Assembly (NCBI GenBank): GCA_030066855.1
Contig: JASJAU010000011.1
Coordinates: 1-53,370, forward strand
Source of the DNA: Paracoccaceae bacterium
GTDB taxonomy: Bacteria > Pseudomonadota > Alphaproteobacteria > Rhodobacterales > Rhodobacteraceae
Length of the DNA stretch: 53,370 nucleotides
Reading direction: 5' to 3'
Below the pieces are notes generated by a model, which saw nothing but the letters and a program-made list of their open reading frames with translations, did not search any database and was not told where the DNA came from. The position numbers and the translations under genes were made by a program. How positions within the stretch are numbered: the first letter of the stretch is position 1; each line of letters opens with the position of its first letter. This document shows positions 1-10,670 of the stretch, one piece after another.

Positions 1-6
1 CCGGGA

Positions 7-1182
<1,176 letters not shown>

Positions 1183-1206
1183 CGCCCTTTGAGCCCTTAT
1201 CTGCTT

Positions 1207-1220
1207 GGGCCTTCCGGCCC
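1207..1220 (-). promoter_or_regulatory. Small hairpin in the tuf leader
   Basis: A perfect 5-bp stem (GGGCC/GGCCC) closes a GGAA loop on the minus strand, a GNRA-type tetraloop, about 25 bases before the tuf start codon. No T-run follows, so it does not look like an intrinsic terminator. It may stabilise or modulate the tuf 5' leader; that function is inferred only. Confidence 0.3.
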
Positions 1221-1269
1221 GGATCCGTGTGGGCGGGCGTCTATGAGATCAGCCGGGGAAAATCAAGCG

Positions 1270-1863
1270 TCAGTTCGAGAGATCCGGGACAGGGGTCTGA
1301 ATATCGTAGGGCACGCGGACCTGGCCGGGCCGCGGTTCGAACCACTGGGGGTTGTCCTTGAGCCAATCCTCGATCCGGCGTGCCACGTTGGCGGAAAGGT
1401 TCTCAAGCTGCTCGTCCGCCGAGCGGACGATGCCAGAGCCGAAGATCGGAACCATGTTCCGAAGCCCTTCGCCTGTGTTGATCCGCTTGGCCTTCTCGTT
1501 CAAGCGCTCTTGAGTGGCGTTATCGAAGATGCTGACGTCAACGATCATGCGCGAGCTGGGCGCATAAACGGTTGGGATGCCAGGCTGGGCCAGCACGACC
1601 CCGCCAACGACAATGCCCAGGTGATAGAGCCCGTCGCCGTCATAGCGGCGCAACCGCTTGGCGACAGCGTTCTGGACCGACGCTTCAAGCTCGATCTCGG
1701 TGAACTCCCGCGAGAAGGGGCCGCTCACCGTGTCGTCCGCGATGGCGATGTTATGCCCGAGCCGGAATTGACCGAGCGGTTCGGGTGCGAGCGAAAGATC
1801 CTCTTCCGCCGCGCAGGCCGACAGCGCGGCCGCAGCAATAATTCCGAGAATGACGCGTTTCAT
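1270..1863 (-). CDS. Predicted outer-membrane or periplasmic lipoprotein, function unknown
   Basis: I do not recognise the family. The ATG at 1863 gives a textbook lipoprotein signal: MKRV, a hydrophobic stretch, then the lipobox LSAC with Cys17 as the lipidated residue. An open frame continues upstream of this ATG to 2046, but that part overlaps the parC 3' end and has no signal-like character. The mature part of about 180 residues is acidic to mixed, has no further membrane segment, and ends in a proline-rich tail. It follows parC by 62 bases on the same strand and may be co-transcribed with it. Confidence 0.8.
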   Translation of the reverse strand: MKRVILGIIAAAALSACAAEEDLSLAPEPLGQFRLGHNIAIADDTVSGPFSREFTEIELEASVQNAVAKRLRRYDGDGLYHLGIVVGGVVLAQPGIPTVYAPSSRMIVDVSIFDNATQERLNEKAKRINTGEGLRNMVPIFGSGIVRSADEQLENLSANVARRIEDWLKDNPQWFEPRPGQVRVPYDIQTPVPDLSN

Positions 1864-1925
1864 CGATAGGCCCTCGCCCCTGCCTCTCAGAATGGTTAGC
1901 GCGGCGGGCGGCGGGCCGCAACGAC

Positions 1926-4238
1926 TCACGTGAACCGGTTGTCCTGAGGGAAGCCCCTGGGCGCCATACGGCCGGCGGAGGCGCGGGCGCCCCGCCAATC
2001 GGCAAACTCGGTCACGGTTCGGGTGCGTCCGGCGGGATCGAGCCATGAGAGGCCCTCCGACAGCGTGAAGGTCCGCGCGTCCGACAAGCCGCCGTCCTTG
2101 TATTTCTGCAAACGGACGCCCTTGCCCCGGCCCATTTCCGGAAGGTCCGCCACCGGGAACACGAGCATCTTTCGGTTCTCGCCGACGGCGGCGACCGTGT
2201 CGCCCTCGACCGAGCGGCAGACCTTGGCCGCCACGGCGCCCCGCACGTTCAGCACTTGTTTGCCGGCACGGGTCTGCGCGACCACGTCATCCTCGGCCAC
2301 GACAAATCCGTCACCTGCGGAGGACGCCACAAGAAGTCTCCGGCCCGGCGCGTGGGTGAAGAGAGAGATGATCGCCGCCTCGTTCGGCAGATCGACCATC
2401 AGCCGCAGAGGCTCGCCCATGCCGCGCCCGCCCGGCAGGTTCGAGGCGCTGAGCGTGTAGAAGCGGCCATTCGAGCCGAAGACCAGAAGGCGGTCGGTGG
2501 TCTCGGCATGGAAGATGAACCGGGGGCGGTCGCCGTCCTTGAATTTGAGCTCCTGATCCAGCGGGATGTGGCCCTTCATGGCGCGGATCCAGCCCATCTC
2601 GGAGCAGACGATCGTGACCGGCTCGCGGTCGATCATAGCTTCGAGCGGAACGTCGGGGACTTCCACTGCCTCTGCGAAGCTTGTCCGGCGGGCGCCACCC
2701 TCCGCTGTTTTGCCAAATGTCTTGCGCACCTCGCGGAGCTCATCGACGATCTTGTCCCATTGCCGGGTTTCGTTTTCGAGCAGGTCCTCCAGATCCGCAC
2801 GCTCGATCAGCAGCTCGTCGTACTCGCGGCGGAGTTCAATCTCTTCCAGTCTGCGGAGCGAGCGAAGCCGCATGTTCAGGATCGCGTCGACCTGAACCTC
2901 GCTCAGCTCGCCCTCGCCGTCGGGCGGGGAGACGTAATCGCCCTCGGACGTGGCGCGAACGAAGTCTCGCGTCCAGTCCTCACGCATCAGGGCCGCTTTC
3001 GGCTCATCGTCATAGCGGATGATGTCGATGACGCGGTCGAGGTTCAGGAAGGCGGTGATGAAGCCTTCGAGGACCTCAAGCCGGTGGTCGATCTTGGCCA
3101 GCCGATGCTCGGACCGGCGCTGGAGCACCTCGCGGCGGTGATCGAGGAAAGCGCGGAGCACTTCCTTAAGCGAGCACACCTTGGGCGTCACGCCGTCAAT
3201 CAGCACGTTCATGTTAAGGCTGAAGCGGCTTTCCAGATCCGTGTTCCGGAACAGCATGTTCATCAGAACATCCGGGTCCACGTTGCGTGACTTTGGCTCA
3301 AGGACGATGCGGATATCCTCGGCGCTCTCATCACGGACATCAGCCAGGATCGGCACCTTCTTGGTCTGAATGACCTCCGCGATCTTCTCGATCAAGCGCG
3401 CCTTGGGCACCTGGTAGGGGATCTCGGTGACGACGACCTGCCACTGGCCGCGTCCGAGGTCCTCGACCTCCCAGCGCGACCGCACGCGGAAGCCGCCCCG
3501 CCCGGTCCGATAGGCCTCGGCAATCGCCTCGGGCGGTTCGACGATCACACCGCCCGTCGGGAAATCGGGGCCTTTGATCTTGTCGATCAGGGTGTCGTCG
3601 CGCACGAGTTCGGAGTTCTGTTTCTGCGCGAGGTGGATGGCCGCGTCGCAAAGCTCGTCGATGTTGTGGGGCGGGATGTTCGTCGCCATGCCAACGGCGA
3701 TGCCTGCGGCGCCGTTGGCCAGGAGATTGGGAAAGGCAGCGGGCAGAACGACAGGTTCGGTCAGCGTCCCGTCGTAGTTGGCACGAAAATCGACGGCGTT
3801 CTCGTCAAGCCCTTCGAGGAGCGCCTCGGCCGCCGCAGTCATCCGCGCCTCGGTGTAGCGCTCGGCGGCCGGGTTATCGCCGTCGATGTTGCCAAAGTTA
3901 CCTTGCCCGTCGACCAGCGGGTAGCGGACGTTGAACTCCTGCGCCAGACGGGCCATCGCGTCGTAGATCGCCTGGTTACCGTGCGGGTGGTAGTTGCCCA
4001 TTACGTCGCCGGAGATCTTCGCCGATTTCCGGAACCCGCCGGAGGAGGCCAGTCGCAGCTCGCGCATCGCGTAGAGAATGCGCCTGTGGACGGGTTTCAG
4101 ACCGTCGCGCGCGTCCGGTAGCGCCCGGTGCATAATGGTCGAGAGGGCATAGGTCAGATAGCGGTCCCCGATCGCGCGGCGCAGCGGCTCGGCAAGGTTC
4201 TGGGGGTCGATGTTGGGGGTCTCGATCTCGTCCGACAT
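1926..4238 (-). CDS. parC: DNA topoisomerase IV subunit A
   Basis: ATP-dependent type IIA topoisomerase subunit that, with ParE, decatenates daughter chromosomes. The 770-residue protein has the N-terminal breakage-reunion domain with catalytic Tyr128 in [10 protein letters not shown], then the coiled-coil gate (around residues 380-470) and a beta-pinwheel C-terminal domain with GRGMG and GRGKG repeats. The start ATG at 4238 gives MSDEIETPN; the open frame extends 18 codons further but with lower-quality sequence. The quinolone-resistance-determining segment reads [10 protein letters not shown] (residues 84-93), so N88, Q89 and D93 occupy the positions of E. coli ParC D79, S80 and E84. It is ParC rather than GyrA because it lacks the GyrA-box pattern and has the short C-terminal domain. 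Confidence 0.97.
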   Translation of the reverse strand: MSDEIETPNIDPQNLAEPLRRAIGDRYLTYALSTIMHRALPDARDGLKPVHRRILYAMRELRLASSGGFRKSAKISGDVMGNYHPHGNQAIYDAMARLAQEFNVRYPLVDGQGNFGNIDGDNPAAERYTEARMTAAAEALLEGLDENAVDFRANYDGTLTEPVVLPAAFPNLLANGAAGIAVGMATNIPPHNIDELCDAAIHLAQKQNSELVRDDTLIDKIKGPDFPTGGVIVEPPEAIAEAYRTGRGGFRVRSRWEVEDLGRGQWQVVVTEIPYQVPKARLIEKIAEVIQTKKVPILADVRDESAEDIRIVLEPKSRNVDPDVLMNMLFRNTDLESRFSLNMNVLIDGVTPKVCSLKEVLRAFLDHRREVLQRRSEHRLAKIDHRLEVLEGFITAFLNLDRVIDIIRYDDEPKAALMREDWTRDFVRATSEGDYVSPPDGEGELSEVQVDAILNMRLRSLRRLEEIELRREYDELLIERADLEDLLENETRQWDKIVDELREVRKTFGKTAEGGARRTSFAEAVEVPDVPLEAMIDREPVTIVCSEMGWIRAMKGHIPLDQELKFKDGDRPRFIFHAETTDRLLVFGSNGRFYTLSASNLPGGRGMGEPLRLMVDLPNEAAIISLFTHAPGRRLLVASSAGDGFVVAEDDVVAQTRAGKQVLNVRGAVAAKVCRSVEGDTVAAVGENRKMLVFPVADLPEMGRGKGVRLQKYKDGGLSDARTFTLSEGLSWLDPAGRTRTVTEFADWRGARASAGRMAPRGFPQDNRFT

Positions 4239-4364
4239 AGATGCTGTGTAGCCCCGCGCCCGCACAGGGTAAAGCGGCGAGCGCGCCTGCATTCGCCGCC
4301 GGGATATGGTATGAGTGAGTCGCGCTAATGGCCGAACCGGCCAGTCCCATGGGGGGGACCCGAA

Positions 4365-4883
4365 ATGTTCAAGTGGATCGTCGCGACCTGCGCGGCGCTG
4401 TATGTCGTATTGCTCGTGTTCGGGAGCGAGGACCGCCGGCCGGAGGTGGCGCGATCCGACGCCGGTCCGCTGTTCGATTTCAACTTCTCTGCTTGGATCC
4501 CGCGTGATGTGGATCCGGCGGGAGCCGCCTTATCGCCCTCGGCCATTGACGAGGTCGAGGCCGTACGCGTCGCTTTGGAGGCCGGACGCCTGCATCGTTC
4601 GGGCGCGTCCGGGGGCGACAGCCTTCGGGGTCTTGTTGCGGCTGTGGAGACGGCGCCCGCCAGCCCGGATGCGTCGGCAAGCTACTGGTACGTTAGCGGC
4701 ACCCGTGTGAACCTGCGGTCTGGTCCCGGCACCTCGAACGCGGTCGTGGCACAGCTTGAGCGGGGCGATCCCGCCGAGGTGATTAGCGACCCGGCGGCGG
4801 AGTGGATCGAGATTCGCGCCGCAGGAGGCGCGATCCAGGGATGGATTTCCAGCCGGTTCCTAAGCGAGACGCAACCCGGATAA
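4365..4883 (+). CDS. SH3 domain protein with N-terminal membrane anchor
   Basis: The 172-residue protein starts with a hydrophobic segment ([20 protein letters not shown]) that would act as a signal anchor. A low-complexity linker follows. The C-terminal third (about residues 107-172) is a bacterial SH3 domain: [17 protein letters not shown], then a WIEIR strand and a GWISSRFL end. Such domains usually sit in the periplasm and bind peptidoglycan or its peptides. A strong purine-rich ribosome site (GGGGGGA) precedes the ATG. The gene is divergent from parC. No enzymatic domain is present, so the specific role is unknown. Confidence 0.88.
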   Translation: MFKWIVATCAALYVVLLVFGSEDRRPEVARSDAGPLFDFNFSAWIPRDVDPAGAALSPSAIDEVEAVRVALEAGRLHRSGASGGDSLRGLVAAVETAPASPDASASYWYVSGTRVNLRSGPGTSNAVVAQLERGDPAEVISDPAAEWIEIRAAGGAIQGWISSRFLSETQPG

Positions 4884-4943
4884 GGGTTGATGAGCCGGTC
4901 CGCCTGACCTACGCCCTCCAGTGAGCGCGTAGAGGCAGGCGGC

Positions 4944-5771
4944 ATGCAAAAATCCATCCTGATCACCGGGTCGTCAACCGGCATCGGGCGCGACGCCTGC
5001 GAGACCTTCGCGGCGCGGGACTGGACCGTCTTCGCGGGGTGCCGGAAGCCAGAAGACGCCGTTGCTCTTACCGAGCTCGGCCTTACGGGAGTACATCTCG
5101 ACTACGAGGACCCTGCGAGCATCGACCGCGCCGTGGATTTGGTTCTGGCCGAGACGGGCGGGCGACTGGACGCGCTTTTCAACAATGGCGCCTACGCGAT
5201 CCCCGGCCCGCTTGAGGACCTGTCGCGCGACGCGATGACGGCGATCTTCAACGCCAATTTCCTCGGCTGGCACGACCTCACGGTTCGACTGATTCCGGCG
5301 ATGCGGGCTGAGGGCCGCGGACGGATCGTGAACTGCTCGTCCATCCTCGGGTTCATGTCGCCGCCCTATCGAGGCGCTTACAGCGCGACCAAGTATGCGG
5401 TTGAGGCATGGTCCGACGCGCTTCGCATCGAGATGAAGAAGACCGGCATTCACGTCTCCCTGATCGAGCCCGGTCCTATCGCGACGGATTTCCGCAAGAA
5501 CGCCATCCGGGAGTTCGAGAAATGGGTGAATTGGGAGCGCTCGCCGCGCGTGGAGGCGTATCGGAACGGCCTGTTGCAGCGCCTGCGCGAAGGCTCCCAG
5601 AAAAGCCCGTTCCAGCTTCCGCCTTCCGCCGTCACTAGAAAGCTCATTCACGCAGTCGAAGCGCCCCGCCCGAAGTCCCGCTACTACGTTACCACGCCGA
5701 CCTATTTGGGCGACGCTGCTCGGCGGTTGTTGCCCACGCCCCTCCTTGACCGCATCCTGGCGCGCAGCTAA
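4944..5771 (+). CDS. Short-chain dehydrogenase/reductase
   Basis: Classical SDR oxidoreductase using NAD(P). The 275-residue protein has the cofactor motif TGSSTGIG at residues 8-15 and the catalytic set Ser133, Tyr146 and Lys150 (CSS and YSATK). The usual NNAG motif is replaced by NNGAY at 80-84, a variation seen in some subfamilies. The region after IEPGPIATDF is the substrate-binding loop. The C-terminal extension to residue 275 is typical of the group related to 17-beta-hydroxysteroid and retinol-type dehydrogenases. The substrate cannot be told from sequence or neighbours. Confidence 0.93.
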   Translation: MQKSILITGSSTGIGRDACETFAARDWTVFAGCRKPEDAVALTELGLTGVHLDYEDPASIDRAVDLVLAETGGRLDALFNNGAYAIPGPLEDLSRDAMTAIFNANFLGWHDLTVRLIPAMRAEGRGRIVNCSSILGFMSPPYRGAYSATKYAVEAWSDALRIEMKKTGIHVSLIEPGPIATDFRKNAIREFEKWVNWERSPRVEAYRNGLLQRLREGSQKSPFQLPPSAVTRKLIHAVEAPRPKSRYYVTTPTYLGDAARRLLPTPLLDRILARS

Positions 5772-5833
5772 CCGTCGCATTCGCCTCCCAAGTCAGCCGC
5801 GCTAGATCACGACCGATCAAAACCGGAGTTCCC

Positions 5834-6037
5834 ATGCTCGACGATCCCCTTTTCGTAATCGTGGCCATCGCCGTCCTGGTGGTGCTCGGGATTCTGCTGA
5901 CCGGCGTGGGCGGCTTCGCGAAGGGCGGCGAGTTCAACAAGAAACACGCCAACCGCCTCATGCGCTGGCGCATCTATGCGCAGGCGGTCGCGATTGCGCT
6001 GATCCTCATCTACGTAGCAGTTGGAAGGTCGGGCTGA
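5834..6037 (+). CDS. Twin transmembrane (HIG1-domain) protein
   Basis: A 67-residue inner-membrane protein with two hydrophobic segments (about residues 7-27 and 47-63) joined by a short basic loop containing FNKKHANRLMRWR. This layout matches the HIG1_N family of small twin-transmembrane proteins, which in mitochondria associate with respiratory complexes; a bacterial role is not established. The ATG at 5834 is preceded by a modest ribosome site. It lies one base before the adenosyltransferase gene (stop 6035-6037, next ATG 6039), so the two are probably one transcription unit. Confidence 0.85.
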   Translation: MLDDPLFVIVAIAVLVVLGILLTGVGGFAKGGEFNKKHANRLMRWRIYAQAVAIALILIYVAVGRSG

Positions 6038-6038
6038 C

Positions 6039-6611
6039 ATGGTTGTTCTGAACAAGATTTACACGAAGACCGGCGATGCAGGAGAGACCGCGCTGGGAAA
6101 CGGCGCGCGGGTGGCGAAGCACTCGCTGCGCGTGACCGCCTACGGAACGGTCGATGAGCTGAACGCGACAGTCGGCATGGCGCGGCTGGTGGCGGATGAG
6201 ACGACCGACCGGTTGCTTAGCCTCATTCAGAACGACCTCTTCGACGTTGGCGCCGATCTCTGCCGCCCGGACATGGAGAAAGACGATGAGGCGGGCTATC
6301 CGGTTCTGCGCATGGCGCCGGAGCAGACGGCGCGGCTGGAGGCCGAGATCGACGACATGATCGCCCGCCTCGAGCCGCTTCGCTCCTTCATTCTTCCGGC
6401 GGGAACGCCGCTTTCGACGCAGATGCATCTCTGCCGCACCGTCGCCCGGCGGGCCGAGCGGCTGACAGTCGAGCTTGCGACGATGGAGGCGGTGAACGAG
6501 GCGGCGGTAAAGTACCTCAACCGACTATCCGACTGGTTCTTCTGCGCGGCCCGCATCGCCAATGACGAGGGCCGGGGAGATGTGCTCTGGAAACCGGGGG
6601 CGAACCGCTAG
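6039..6611 (+). CDS. Cob(I)yrinic acid a,c-diamide / cobalamin adenosyltransferase, PduO type
   Basis: Transfers the adenosyl group of ATP to cob(I)alamin (or corrinoid precursors) to make coenzyme B12. The 190-residue protein opens with MVVLNKIYTKTGDAG; the TKTGD segment (residues 9-13) is the ATP-binding signature of PduO-type enzymes. Further family features are the VDELNA segment, the conserved IQNDLF helix and a C-terminal RLSDWFFCAAR helix. The start at 6039 is favoured over an in-frame ATG at 6021 because the latter lies inside the preceding gene. No other B12 gene is in the window. Confidence 0.93.
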   Translation: MVVLNKIYTKTGDAGETALGNGARVAKHSLRVTAYGTVDELNATVGMARLVADETTDRLLSLIQNDLFDVGADLCRPDMEKDDEAGYPVLRMAPEQTARLEAEIDDMIARLEPLRSFILPAGTPLSTQMHLCRTVARRAERLTVELATMEAVNEAAVKYLNRLSDWFFCAARIANDEGRGDVLWKPGANR

Positions 6612-6645
6612 AGCGGGCAAACAGCGGCTTGAACGGCCGCGGTGT

Positions 6646-7014
6646 TCAAGCTGGAGCGGCAGGCTCCCACAGCTCCACCGGATTGCCTTCCGGGTCGTGA
6701 ATCCGGGCGAAGCGGCCGAGCCCGTCCATGGTCATTTCCTGGGTCACCTCGATCCCCGAAGCTCGGAGCGCCGCGACGAGACCATCCAGGTCGTCGACGC
6801 GAAAGTTCATCATGAAGACCTTGTCGGCCGGGAAATAGTCGGTGTCCGCCGCAAAAGGCGCGAACACGGTCACGCCGCCCTTGCTGATCCAGGGGTGTGT
6901 ATCCAGGTCGGTTGGCGTCCTGGACACGCCCAAATGGGTCTCGTACCACTCCGCCAGCACCGCCGGGTCTTTCGCCCGGAAGAACACGCCTCCAACGCCG
7001 ATCGCTTTCGCCAA
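6646..7014 (-). CDS. VOC-family (glyoxalase/bleomycin-resistance type) protein with TTG start
   Basis: The 122-residue protein is a single VOC domain made of two beta-alpha-beta-beta-beta modules: GVGGVFFRAKDPAVLAEWY at the start, and FARIHDPEGNPVELWEP at the end with the typical metal-ligand Glu. It probably binds a small metal-chelated substrate; the reaction is not known. The start is set at a TTG (7014) because AGGAG lies seven bases before it and family members begin at this point; an ATG at 7035 has no ribosome site. It is a monocistronic gene on the minus strand between two plus-strand units. Confidence 0.88.
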   Translation of the reverse strand: MAKAIGVGGVFFRAKDPAVLAEWYETHLGVSRTPTDLDTHPWISKGGVTVFAPFAADTDYFPADKVFMMNFRVDDLDGLVAALRASGIEVTQEMTMDGLGRFARIHDPEGNPVELWEPAAPA

Positions 7015-7021
7015 TTTCCCT

Positions 7022-7026
7022 CTCCT
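7022..7026 (-). promoter_or_regulatory. Ribosome binding site that sets the TTG start of the VOC gene
   Basis: AGGAG on the minus strand with a 7-base spacer to the TTG at 7014-7012. The upstream in-frame ATG at 7035 has no comparable site, so this motif decides the start. Confidence 0.7.
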
Positions 7027-7161
7027 GCCTGTCATCTGCACAAACGCGGCGTCGCCAGACCGAAACGCGTCGATTTTGCACTGTTTTCCGGTTCCGCCCT
7101 TCGATACACCCACCTCTGAAAAACGGGGCGCGGCCTCGTTCGGCTAGAGGAGCAAGCGCAG

Positions 7162-7920
7162 ATGAAGGTGTTGGTGCCCGTCAAGCGCGTGATTGACTAT
7201 AACGTGAAAGTGCGCGTGAAAGCGGACGGAACGGGTGTCGATCTCGCGAACGTGAAGATGTCGATGAACCCGTTCGACGAGATCGCCGTGGAAGAGGCGA
7301 TCCGTCTGAAAGAGGCTGGCAAGGCCGAAGAGGTCATCGCCGTCTCGATCGGCGTCAAGCAGAGCCAAGAGACGCTCAGGACGGCGCTCGCCATGGGCGC
7401 GGACAGGGCGATCCTGATTGTAGCTGCTGACGACGTGCACACCGACATCGAACCGCTGGCTGTCGCCAAGCTTCTGAAGTCGGTGATCGATGAAGAGGCG
7501 CCGGGCCTCGTGCTCTGCGGCAAGCAGGCGATCGACAACGACATGAACGCAACCGGCCAGATGCTGGCGGCGCTGACCGGATGGGCGCAGGCCACCTTCG
7601 CGTCGGAGCTTGAGGTCGAGGGCGACAGCGCCAACGTCACGCGCGAAGTCGACGGCGGGCTGCAGACGATTAAGGTCAAAATGCCGGCCATCGTGACGGT
7701 CGATCTGCGCCTGAACGAGCCGCGCTACGCGTCCTTGCCGAACATCATGAAGGCGAAGAAAAAGCCGCTCGACGAGAAGACTCCTGCCGACTACGGCGTG
7801 GATGTCGCGCCGCGTCTGGAGATCGTCAAGACCAGCGAGCCGGAGTCGCGGCAGGCGGGCGAGATCGTCGGTTCGGTCGATGATCTGGTGACCAAACTCA
7901 AAGAAGCGGGGGCTGTGTGA
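7162..7920 (+). CDS. etfB: Electron transfer flavoprotein subunit beta
   Basis: Beta subunit of ETF, which with EtfA carries electrons from acyl-CoA and N-methyl amine dehydrogenases to ETF:ubiquinone oxidoreductase. The 252-residue protein begins [20 protein letters not shown] and holds the AMP-binding segment around residues 115-135 ([18 protein letters not shown]), typical of housekeeping ETF. The recognition loop region [19 protein letters not shown] is conserved. It overlaps etfA in an ATGA-type junction. The flavoprotein dehydrogenase gene at 12981 is a plausible electron donor, though this is inference. Confidence 0.98.
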   Translation: MKVLVPVKRVIDYNVKVRVKADGTGVDLANVKMSMNPFDEIAVEEAIRLKEAGKAEEVIAVSIGVKQSQETLRTALAMGADRAILIVAADDVHTDIEPLAVAKLLKSVIDEEAPGLVLCGKQAIDNDMNATGQMLAALTGWAQATFASELEVEGDSANVTREVDGGLQTIKVKMPAIVTVDLRLNEPRYASLPNIMKAKKKPLDEKTPADYGVDVAPRLEIVKTSEPESRQAGEIVGSVDDLVTKLKEAGAV

Positions 7921-8846
7921 TGAGCGTTCTCCTTTTGGCCGAAGTCTCGAATGGCGAGCTGAACCTCGACGCAACCTCCAAGGCCGTAACGGCGGCGAAG
8001 ATGATCGGCGAAGTGACCGTACTTTGCGCAGGCGCCTCGGCGGCAGACGCGGGCGCGGAAGCCGCGAAGATCGACGGCGTGTCCAAGGTTCTGGTGGCGG
8101 AAGACCCGTCGCTTGGCCACCGCATGGCAGAACCCACGGCGGCGCTGATGGTGTCGCTCGCGGGTGACTACAGTCACATCCTCGCGCCCGCCACCACGGA
8201 CGCCAAGAACGTGCTGCCGCGCGTCGCGGCGCTTTTGGATGTCATGGTAATCTCTGACGTGTCCGGCGTCGTCGACGGCGATACGTTCGAGCGCCCGATC
8301 TATGCGGGTAACGCAATCCAGACCGTAAAATCGGCGGACGCGACCAAGGTCGTGTCGATCCGGACTTCGACATTCGACGCGGCGGGCGACGGCGGAAGCG
8401 CCTCGGTCGAGACCATCGGCGCCGCCGAGAACCCGGGCCTTTCGGAATGGGTCGAGGACAAGGTCGCCGAAAGCGACCGGCCGGAGCTCACCTCGGCGGG
8501 CGTCGTCGTGTCCGGCGGACGCGGTGTTGGCTCGGAAGAGGACTTCGCGCTGATCGAAAAGCTGGCCGACAAGCTTGGCGCGGCGGTTGGCGCGTCGCGG
8601 GCGGCGGTCGACTCGGGCTATGCGCCGAACGACTGGCAGGTTGGTCAGACCGGTAAGGTCGTGGCGCCGGATCTCTACGTCGCGGTCGGCATCTCGGGCG
8701 CGATCCAGCACCTGGCGGGGATGAAAGACTCTAAGATCATCGTCGCGATCAACAAGGACGAGGAGGCGCCGATCTTTCAGGTTGCCGATTACGGGCTTGT
8801 GGCCGACCTTTTCGAGGCGGTTCCGGAGCTTCTTGAGAAGCTCTGA
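7920..8846 (+). CDS. etfA: Electron transfer flavoprotein subunit alpha
   Basis: FAD-binding alpha subunit of ETF. The 308-residue protein has a variable N-terminal domain and the C-terminal FAD domain, with SGGRGVGS (around residue 200), the signature [16 protein letters not shown] and [14 protein letters not shown] near the end, all conserved in EtfA. The ATG at 7920 shares its A with the TGA of etfB (ATGA overlap); the GTG three bases upstream is a less likely start. A strong terminator follows 22 bases after the stop. Confidence 0.98.
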   Translation: MSVLLLAEVSNGELNLDATSKAVTAAKMIGEVTVLCAGASAADAGAEAAKIDGVSKVLVAEDPSLGHRMAEPTAALMVSLAGDYSHILAPATTDAKNVLPRVAALLDVMVISDVSGVVDGDTFERPIYAGNAIQTVKSADATKVVSIRTSTFDAAGDGGSASVETIGAAENPGLSEWVEDKVAESDRPELTSAGVVVSGGRGVGSEEDFALIEKLADKLGAAVGASRAAVDSGYAPNDWQVGQTGKVVAPDLYVAVGISGAIQHLAGMKDSKIIVAINKDEEAPIFQVADYGLVADLFEAVPELLEKL

Positions 8847-8868
8847 CCTGACGGCTTTGAGACGAGAG

Positions 8869-8895
8869 GCGCGCCCAAGCCGGGCGCGCTTTTTT
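8869..8895 (+). terminator. Intrinsic terminator after etfBA
   Basis: A perfect 8-bp GC stem (GCGCGCCC and GGGCGCGC) with a 5-base loop is followed directly by six T residues. It lies 22 bases after the etfA stop codon and ends the etfBA unit before the LysR gene. Confidence 0.92.
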
Positions 8896-8970
8896 GTCTG
8901 CATTCTTAAGTTCTGCTTAGACGCAACGCTCGTTCTGGACAGAACTCGTAAGCCAGCGTAACACGTCCCG

Positions 8971-9873
8971 ATGTCTATTCGCATGCTCCGCACCCTGATC
9001 GCGATCGACGATCACAAGACCTTCACCGCCGCCGCTGAAGCCGTCTTCATTTCGCACGCCGCCGTCAGCCAGCAGATGCGGGCGCTGGAGGAGGAATGGG
9101 GCGTGGCGCTCTTCGATCGGTCCCGGCGCACGCCGGAGCTGACCCCGGTCGGGCGCGAGATCGTCGCCAAGGCGCGCGAGGTCGTTCGGGCCTACGACTA
9201 CATCGTGCCGTCAACGATGGGCGATCACGGCTTTCAAGGCGACATCACGCTCGGTGCCGTACCCTCCACTCTAACGGGTCTGGCGCCGGCCGCCATCATG
9301 CGGATGAAGGAGCGGTTTCACATGTTGAGCGTGGGGCTTCAGCCGGGCCTCACCGCAACGCTCGTGCCCGACATTCTGCGAGGTGCCGTCGACGCGGCGG
9401 TGATTTCCCGCCCCGCCAGCCTGCCCGCCAACATAGACTTCATCACGCTGGCCGAGGAGCCGCTGGAACTTTTGGCCTCGAAATCGCTCCAAAGCGACAA
9501 CCCGAACGTCCTCTTGCGCACATCTCCCTTCATTCGCTTCTCGCGGAACGCGGTGGTCGGGGCGATGGTGGACGCGTGGCTCCTGCGCGAGAAGATCCGG
9601 GTTCGGGAGGCGATGGAGCTTCAAAGCTTCGAAGCGATCGAGAGCATGGTCTACGCCAACCTCGGCGTCTCGATTACGCCAAGGCTATCGGTTCAGCCCG
9701 ACCACGCCCCCGACATCCGGCGCTTGCCCTTGGGCGATGACGCGCCTGTGCGGGAGCTTGGGCTGGCCTATCATCTGCAGAGCCCGAAGAAGCGCCTGAT
9801 CAACGCGGTCGCAGACGCGCTTCAGGACTCGATTGAAGCAGGGACCTTCCGGCCGCTGGGCGCAGAGGCGTGA
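8971..9873 (+). CDS. LysR-family transcriptional regulator
   Basis: The 300-residue protein has an N-terminal winged helix-turn-helix (residues about 3-62: TFTAAAEAVFISHAAVSQQMRALEEEWGVALFDR) and a C-terminal periplasmic-binding-like effector domain. It is followed on the same strand, with a 4-base overlap, by a TSUP anion-exporter gene, a second TSUP gene and an MmgE/PrpD gene, so it probably regulates this set together with itself. No obvious operator was identified in the short gap after the etfA terminator. The effector is unknown; an organic acid or a sulfonate would fit the neighbours. Confidence 0.93.
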   Translation: MSIRMLRTLIAIDDHKTFTAAAEAVFISHAAVSQQMRALEEEWGVALFDRSRRTPELTPVGREIVAKAREVVRAYDYIVPSTMGDHGFQGDITLGAVPSTLTGLAPAAIMRMKERFHMLSVGLQPGLTATLVPDILRGAVDAAVISRPASLPANIDFITLAEEPLELLASKSLQSDNPNVLLRTSPFIRFSRNAVVGAMVDAWLLREKIRVREAMELQSFEAIESMVYANLGVSITPRLSVQPDHAPDIRRLPLGDDAPVRELGLAYHLQSPKKRLINAVADALQDSIEAGTFRPLGAEA

Positions 9874-10625
9874 GCGACGCGTCCATTCTGGACATGGCGC
9901 CCTATCTCTTGATCGGCGCGGCCGCGGGCGGGTTCATCAACGGACTGGCCGGGTTCGGCACCGCGCTTTTCGCGCTGGGGTTCTTTCTGACGGTCCTGCC
10001 GCCCGTTTCGGCAGTGGCCATCGTTGTGGCCATCTCTACCATCACCGGGCTGCAGGGCGTTTGGGAGGTACGGAATGCCATCCTCACGAACAAGCGGCGT
10101 CTCTTCCGGTTCCTGATCCCCGGCATTCTTGGCGTGCCCGTGGGCCTCGCCATCCTCGGGGTCATCGACGCGCGGGCCCTCAAGCTCGTGGTGGCCAGCT
10201 TTCTCGTCTTCTATGGCGGCTATTTCAGCCTGCGCCGCAACCTGCCCAGGTTCGAGCGGCCGACGCCCGTCATCGACAGTCTGGTCGGGCTTGCCGGGGG
10301 CGTGATGGGCGGGGCCGCCGCGCTTTCGGGCGCCTTGCCGACCATGTGGTGCTCGATGCGGCCCTGGCCCCGGGCTGAGACGCGCGCGGTTCTCCAGCCA
10401 TACAACGTCGCAATCCTCGGGATCACGGCTTTGTCTCTGGCCGTGCAGGGCGCCTACGACAGCCGCACGCTCACCGCCTTCGCCATCGCGCTGCCGGTTT
10501 CGCTGGTGTTCTCGCGAATCGGCATAATGGTCTTCCGCGCCATCTCCGACGACACGTTCCGGCGGCTTCTAATCGGGCTGACATTCGTCTCCGGTTCGGT
10601 ACTGCTCTACCGCGAGCTTTTCTGA
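9870..10625 (+). CDS. TSUP-family (TauE/SafE) anion exporter, copy 1
   Basis: Inner-membrane protein of the sulfite exporter TauE/SafE family, 251 residues with about seven or eight hydrophobic segments. The N-terminal motif GAAAGGFINGLAGFGTALFALGFF repeats in diverged form in the second half, as expected for the internally duplicated TSUP fold. The GTG start at 9870 overlaps the LysR stop codon (GTGA), so the two are translationally coupled. Family members export sulfite, sulfoacetate or other organic anions; the substrate here is unknown. A second TSUP gene follows after 45 bases. Confidence 0.9.
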   Translation: MSDASILDMAPYLLIGAAAGGFINGLAGFGTALFALGFFLTVLPPVSAVAIVVAISTITGLQGVWEVRNAILTNKRRLFRFLIPGILGVPVGLAILGVIDARALKLVVASFLVFYGGYFSLRRNLPRFERPTPVIDSLVGLAGGVMGGAAALSGALPTMWCSMRPWPRAETRAVLQPYNVAILGITALSLAVQGAYDSRTLTAFAIALPVSLVFSRIGIMVFRAISDDTFRRLLIGLTFVSGSVLLYRELF

Positions 10626-10670
10626 GCGAAAGGCCGTGCGCTTGGTCTCCCGTCGGTCTAAGGGGGCGCC

